Positions 60,553 through 64,000 of a DNA stretch of 64,000 nt are shown here, one piece after another (the first letter of the stretch is position 1; each line of letters starts with the position of its first letter). The notes under the pieces are model-generated. The model was not told the origin of the DNA, did not search any database, and saw nothing but the letters and a program-made list of their open reading frames with translations. The translations under genes and the position numbers were made by a program. The stretch covers positions 24,590-88,589 of the forward strand of contig ADNK01000562.1 of NCBI GenBank assembly GCA_000320545.1, read 5' to 3'. Origin of the DNA: Bigelowiella natans CCMP2755 (lineage: Eukaryota; Cercozoa; Chlorarachniophyceae).

Positions 60553-63500
60553 ACCAACACCACCTCGGCTAGGTAGGCTCTGGGGCCTTTCAGCTCCCAG
60601 ATTACGGTTGCCCCAGCCTTGTGCCCTTATATCATTGCAAATCATCGACGAAAATCCACAAAAAGTCATAGAGGAGTGTAGCCACGGAAGAAATTCATGG
60701 ACGATTGAAACACATACATGAAGCCTGTAGAAAATGAAATCGTGCGGCCATGCGCAATTCTCCTCTCCCAGGGGTCAGTCAGACTACCTTTGGCTGCAAT
60801 AGCAGCACGCATAGCGAGGGGGAAGAGACGTCCGACCGCCAACTTTGAATTAGGTTGCAAACATATTATCTATATATAGATATATCTATCTATCTATATG
60901 TTGAAGCGTGTACGGCATGCTTTCGCCACCGACCTCGAATTTGTATTAGTGGTGACATCATTACCAGGGCTTGGGTAGTAAATTTGCAGCATCTGAGCAG
61001 CGATCTGCTCGGCTCCTGAATTTCTCAACGAGGAGGCAATGTCCCCCCCGTTCTTGTCTTTATCACCCTCGCGGAATGTAATCTAATCCATCGGCAATCG
61101 ATCTTAGCACTGGGTCAAAGAAGTACACGCTTCCACATTAACGAACACAGAAAGCTATTCCTATATAAATCACCCATCCTGCTGCGTGCGTGTGCGGAGT
61201 CTTGCTTCGATCGTTTCCGATGTCTTTTTTCCCTCGGCGACTCTTCGATACGGCTTTAGCTATAGTCTCAGCGCCTGACATTGATAATGATGATGATGAT
61301 GATGATTACTAGACTGTAATAAGCTAATAAATCAACAACAGAGTGAAGGGTGAACATGATGATATATCCGTTACATATTTTACAAACGAATAAGTGGTAG
61401 CTTCTACTGTTGCGAGACGGCCAGAAAGTTGAAAATGAAATAATGGGTCGCCAACATATTAAGAGATACAAACCTCCTAAATGGTCCTTGACTGATTCCC
61501 AAGCGCTTTGGAATCTGGAAGAAGAATCAGCAGATCTTAACTTGCAGATGGATATCAATGCAAATCTGAAAATCTACGGCAAGCAACTCGGCACTATAAA
61601 TGTTAATAAGGTTGCTATGAACTCTCCCAATCGATAAGTATAAAATATGACGTATTCCCCTATGAACTCTCCCAATCGATAAGTATAAAATATGACGTAT
61701 TCCCCATTGCAGGCATAGGCATGCATAGAGATAATTCACACCCAAGCATTTAGAAGGTGGTTACAAATACATTGCAATCTTCAACCTATCGACGCCCGGA
61801 CTTACCTCTTCTCCGATTCTTCGATTTGCTCAGTTATCCTGTTCTTAAGTTCCTCTAAGGGAAATGTAACGACCTGAGGAGAGAGAGAGGGGATAGGGGA
61901 AAGTAGCAGGAGGCAAGGTGTAGCATGGAACTTCATTCAAAAAAATAAGAGCCGAAGACCTCCATCTCTTTGTCTGTTCATTATTGTACGTGCTACGATA
62001 CGATGGTTCTTTCGAACAACCGTGCACTTCCATACCTTTCCTTGTTGGTCTTTGAGGGAGTACAGAGATCCTTCATCTACGACTACTTGACGCGGCGACA
62101 GCATCCTGTTTCCAAATAGAACATGCATGCATTGGTTTTCACGTGCAGTAGCAGACACTATGTGTATATCTATACAGATACGAATACATGTTTGTTAATA
62201 ATTTGGCAGCCACATCGCTCACCCTATGTCAATGTCTCCCCATTTCCCTGACTTCGGAGCCCTCTTCTCCCTAGAGATGTCCAGCATAACATAACGGGTA
62301 TTGTAAGTTGAAACTGTAGAAGATGAAGTTGATAACTTTGTCTTACCTATTCTCTCTCCATTTATTATGAGCCTCAAGACTTGAAAACCCGCGGGTTTCT
62401 GCGACAGGATTTTATATATTAGTTCCATTTTTTATCTTCATCTCATATCATCATTTGTATTTTCGCTGTCATTATCATCTTCTTCTTCATTCATCTTTCA
62501 CTATGTCGTAACTGCCAAGCGCGTTCCGATGGAACATATCCACTCTCTTGCAGCTGAAATACTCACAAGGAATTACGCGCCCCGAGCCCAGCAGCGACGG
62601 CAAGACTATGTGAGAAAGGAAAAAGGACATAAGCGAGTGTTTGTTTGCCTGTCTGTCTGTCTGTCCGTGCGTGCGTGGTGTTTTCCAAGGAGTAATTTGT
62701 CTCTGAGCTCGGAAGAGCTTGCCAACCCCACCCCTACCTTGGCGTAGTTCTAGCCAAGACTTGTACTCCTTGTACGTGGTGCCATCGAGCTCTATCCTGT
62801 GTGTCGATGATCAGTGATAAAGAATCTTCGTTATTCGCATCAGCCCACTGCAATGACAGTCACTCACCAGGGGTGGATGTCTAGGGGGTTTACAAAGAAC
62901 GCTAGCTGCGGCGACGATGTGTCCGGTGCTGCCTTATTCTCCTCCAAAGGGGAGATTTGAAGTGGTGGTGGCTCGAAAAACTTCCGTTTGATGGCCGATA
63001 TCAACCTCCTGTGCACAACAGGATAAGGGAATACAAACTATAAGCATTGATGATGTCGAGATAGGAAGAGAAAATATATGCTTCGATATTGTTTGTAGGA
63101 AGTTACTTTGCGGCCTCCTCCCCGTAGAAGGCAGCAATGCTTTCTGAGTAGGCGGATAAAGAGCGTTCCCCTGATTCTATCTCTGCAAGATCTTCGTCCA
63201 CTCCTGTCGAATATAAAGATACAAAATTTAATACTCATTCCGTATATATTCTGCAAATATTGACGCTCAGACAAGCCTCCTTTATTTGTTTTTTCAGGAA
63301 TTTGTTTCCTTTGGTTGATTTCCCCTCTTCAATGACTTCCCTTGATGAATGGAAGGGGGGAGAATGAGCTTCTCTGTCTTTGCCTTCACTAAAACTGATG
63401 CGATTTATATATGATACTTCGAATTAATACCGCGAACTTTCTTTGGATCGAAATCTCTATATAACTCTTTCATACAGTATTTAATCGCTGCCTGTGCGGA

Positions 63501-63715
63501 GAAAGATGGAGGAAGGGGAGGGAGGGGAGGGAGAACGTGAGAAATGGACCCTCTTTTAAACATGATACATAATTACCAAAGTTATTTCCTCCTTGAAATC
63601 ATACCCGAGTACCAATGTATTAGGAACGATAAATGTGTGCACGGGCGTGTGTATGGCATAAGTGTAAGGCTGCTAGATGCGTGAACGTACACAGTTATTT
63701 GACCAAAATTGTGTG

Positions 63716-63754
<39 letters not shown>

Positions 63755-64000
63755 TGTGCGTTTGTGTTAAGAAGTCGAGAAATAAAATGTCTTTCACATA
63801 CCACATCGAATTTAGGAATCTCCATCGAAATTTGATGTTTCTTGTAAACATCGTGCACAAGTTTACCTACAGCGTCATCTTGCGTGTAGATAGCGAGAGA
63901 TTAGTTACGGCGTGTATATTCTGATTGTCCCACTGCAATGACATATCACTGCACCACGTTGGATGTCTAATGCAGTTTACAGAATGACGCTAGCTGCGGG
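57228..64000 (-). CDS. Large unrecognised gene with a MORN-like motif, 5' part outside
   Basis: Many short minus-strand exons with GT-AG borders. In coding order from the window edge: GKLVHDVYKKHQ (about 63860), AAIKYCMKELYRDFDPKKV (63480), VDEDLAEIESGERSLSAYSE (63190), LAFFVNPLDIHPWIELDGTT (62900), GFQVLRLIINGERIG (62390), MLSPRQVVVDEGSLYSLKDQ (62090), VVTFPLEELKNRITEQIEES (61850), GGDIASSLRNSGAEQIAAQM (61000), RSTPIHQQWMLYFADI (59350), VYTQPDGRVYMGEFQANQPHG (trimmed; about 58580), GEIRIPGGLSML (57880) and a last exon ending in DVLEPLISEALS. The segment near 58580 has the YxGEF..N..HG pattern of a MORN motif, but only once. I cannot assign a family. Order and number of exons are approximate. 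Confidence 0.55.
58312..58350. repeat. (CT)n in an intron
   Basis: CT repeat followed by CT-rich interrupted sequence to about 58375. Confidence 0.9.
59527..59566. repeat. (GA)n in an intron
   Basis: GA repeat of about 20 units; a CT run of similar length lies 260 bp away at about 59829-59861, so the two could pair. Confidence 0.9.
60502..60550. repeat. (TA)n then (GA)n
   Basis: TA units at 60502-60515 pass directly into GA units to 60550, in the minus-strand gene. Confidence 0.9.
61616..61705. repeat. 45-bp direct tandem repeat, two copies
   Basis: Two adjacent 45-bp copies, beginning TATGAACTCTCCCAATCGAT and containing ATAAAATATGACGTA. The second starts at 61661. No differences by eye. 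Intronic in the minus-strand gene. Confidence 0.9.
63711..63753. repeat. (GT)n microsatellite
   Basis: GT repeat of about 20 units with minor interruptions, in the minus-strand gene. Confidence 0.9.
63929..64000 (-). pseudogene. Degenerate copy of the exon border at 62846-62917
   Basis: The edge sequence matches 62846-62917 closely (shared CCCACTGCAATGACA, GGATGTCTA and GCTAGCTGCGG blocks). In the upstream copy the exon reads PQLAFFVNPLDIHPW before a GTGAGT donor. Here an extra base breaks the frame and the donor is lost. It is a decayed partial duplicate or a diverged paralogous exon cut by the window end. Confidence 0.55.

Overview
This is nuclear DNA of a eukaryote. Genes are broken by many short GT-AG introns, untranslated spacers and introns are full of microsatellites (CT/GA, TA, CA/GT and trinucleotides), and there are no operons or bacterial-type ribosome sites. 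At least four genes (a small protein at 3262, a PP2C at 16435, a Tudor/S1 protein at 42305 and an OSB single-strand DNA binder at 46409) begin with a hydrophobic signal peptide followed by a basic, Ser/Arg-rich stretch. A HAD-AKR fusion starting at 15182 and an epimerase at 53455 may do the same. Such bipartite leaders are typical of nucleus-encoded proteins imported into a secondary (complex) plastid. The leaders lack the Phe that marks diatom-type cleavage sites, so an alga such as a chlorarachniophyte (Bigelowiella-like) fits better than a diatom. The species is an inference.

Layout: beta-propeller-like gene (-, 1619-2704) and small plastid-type protein (+, 3262-3773); U3-55K/RRP9 (-, 4968-6589) and multi-pass membrane protein (+, 6950-10046); HAD-AKR fusion (-, 10704-15182) and PP2C (+, 16435-20035); a doubtful small gene (-, about 21536-22480), a transketolase-transaldolase-transaldolase fusion (-, 23974-29611) and an FHA protein (-, 30932-31844), then a coiled-coil protein (+, 32232-33851); USP48/UBP26-type deubiquitinase (-, 34481-41816) and Tudor/S1 protein (+, 42305-44222); four-helix-type membrane protein (-, 45290-46160) and OSB protein (+, 46409-49875); OXNAD1-type flavin reductase (-, 50808-53298) and SDR epimerase (+, 53455-56535); and a large unrecognised gene with a MORN-like motif (-, 57228 to beyond 64000). 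Genes therefore alternate almost perfectly as divergent pairs with short shared upstream gaps, separated by convergent gaps filled with CTAG/TGCA-word-rich sequence.

The most striking content is metabolic gene fusion. A 22-exon gene joins a complete transketolase to two tandem transaldolases (1,405 aa when spliced as described), putting the non-oxidative pentose-phosphate carbon shuffle on one chain. The transaldolase pair lies in one intronless exon and has long tracts with no differences between copies. A second gene joins a HAD-type phosphatase to an aldo/keto reductase (625 aa) behind a membrane/targeting leader, a pairing that could perform polyol synthesis. Splice models were built by hand; total lengths and intron phases were checked for the genes where an aa length is given.
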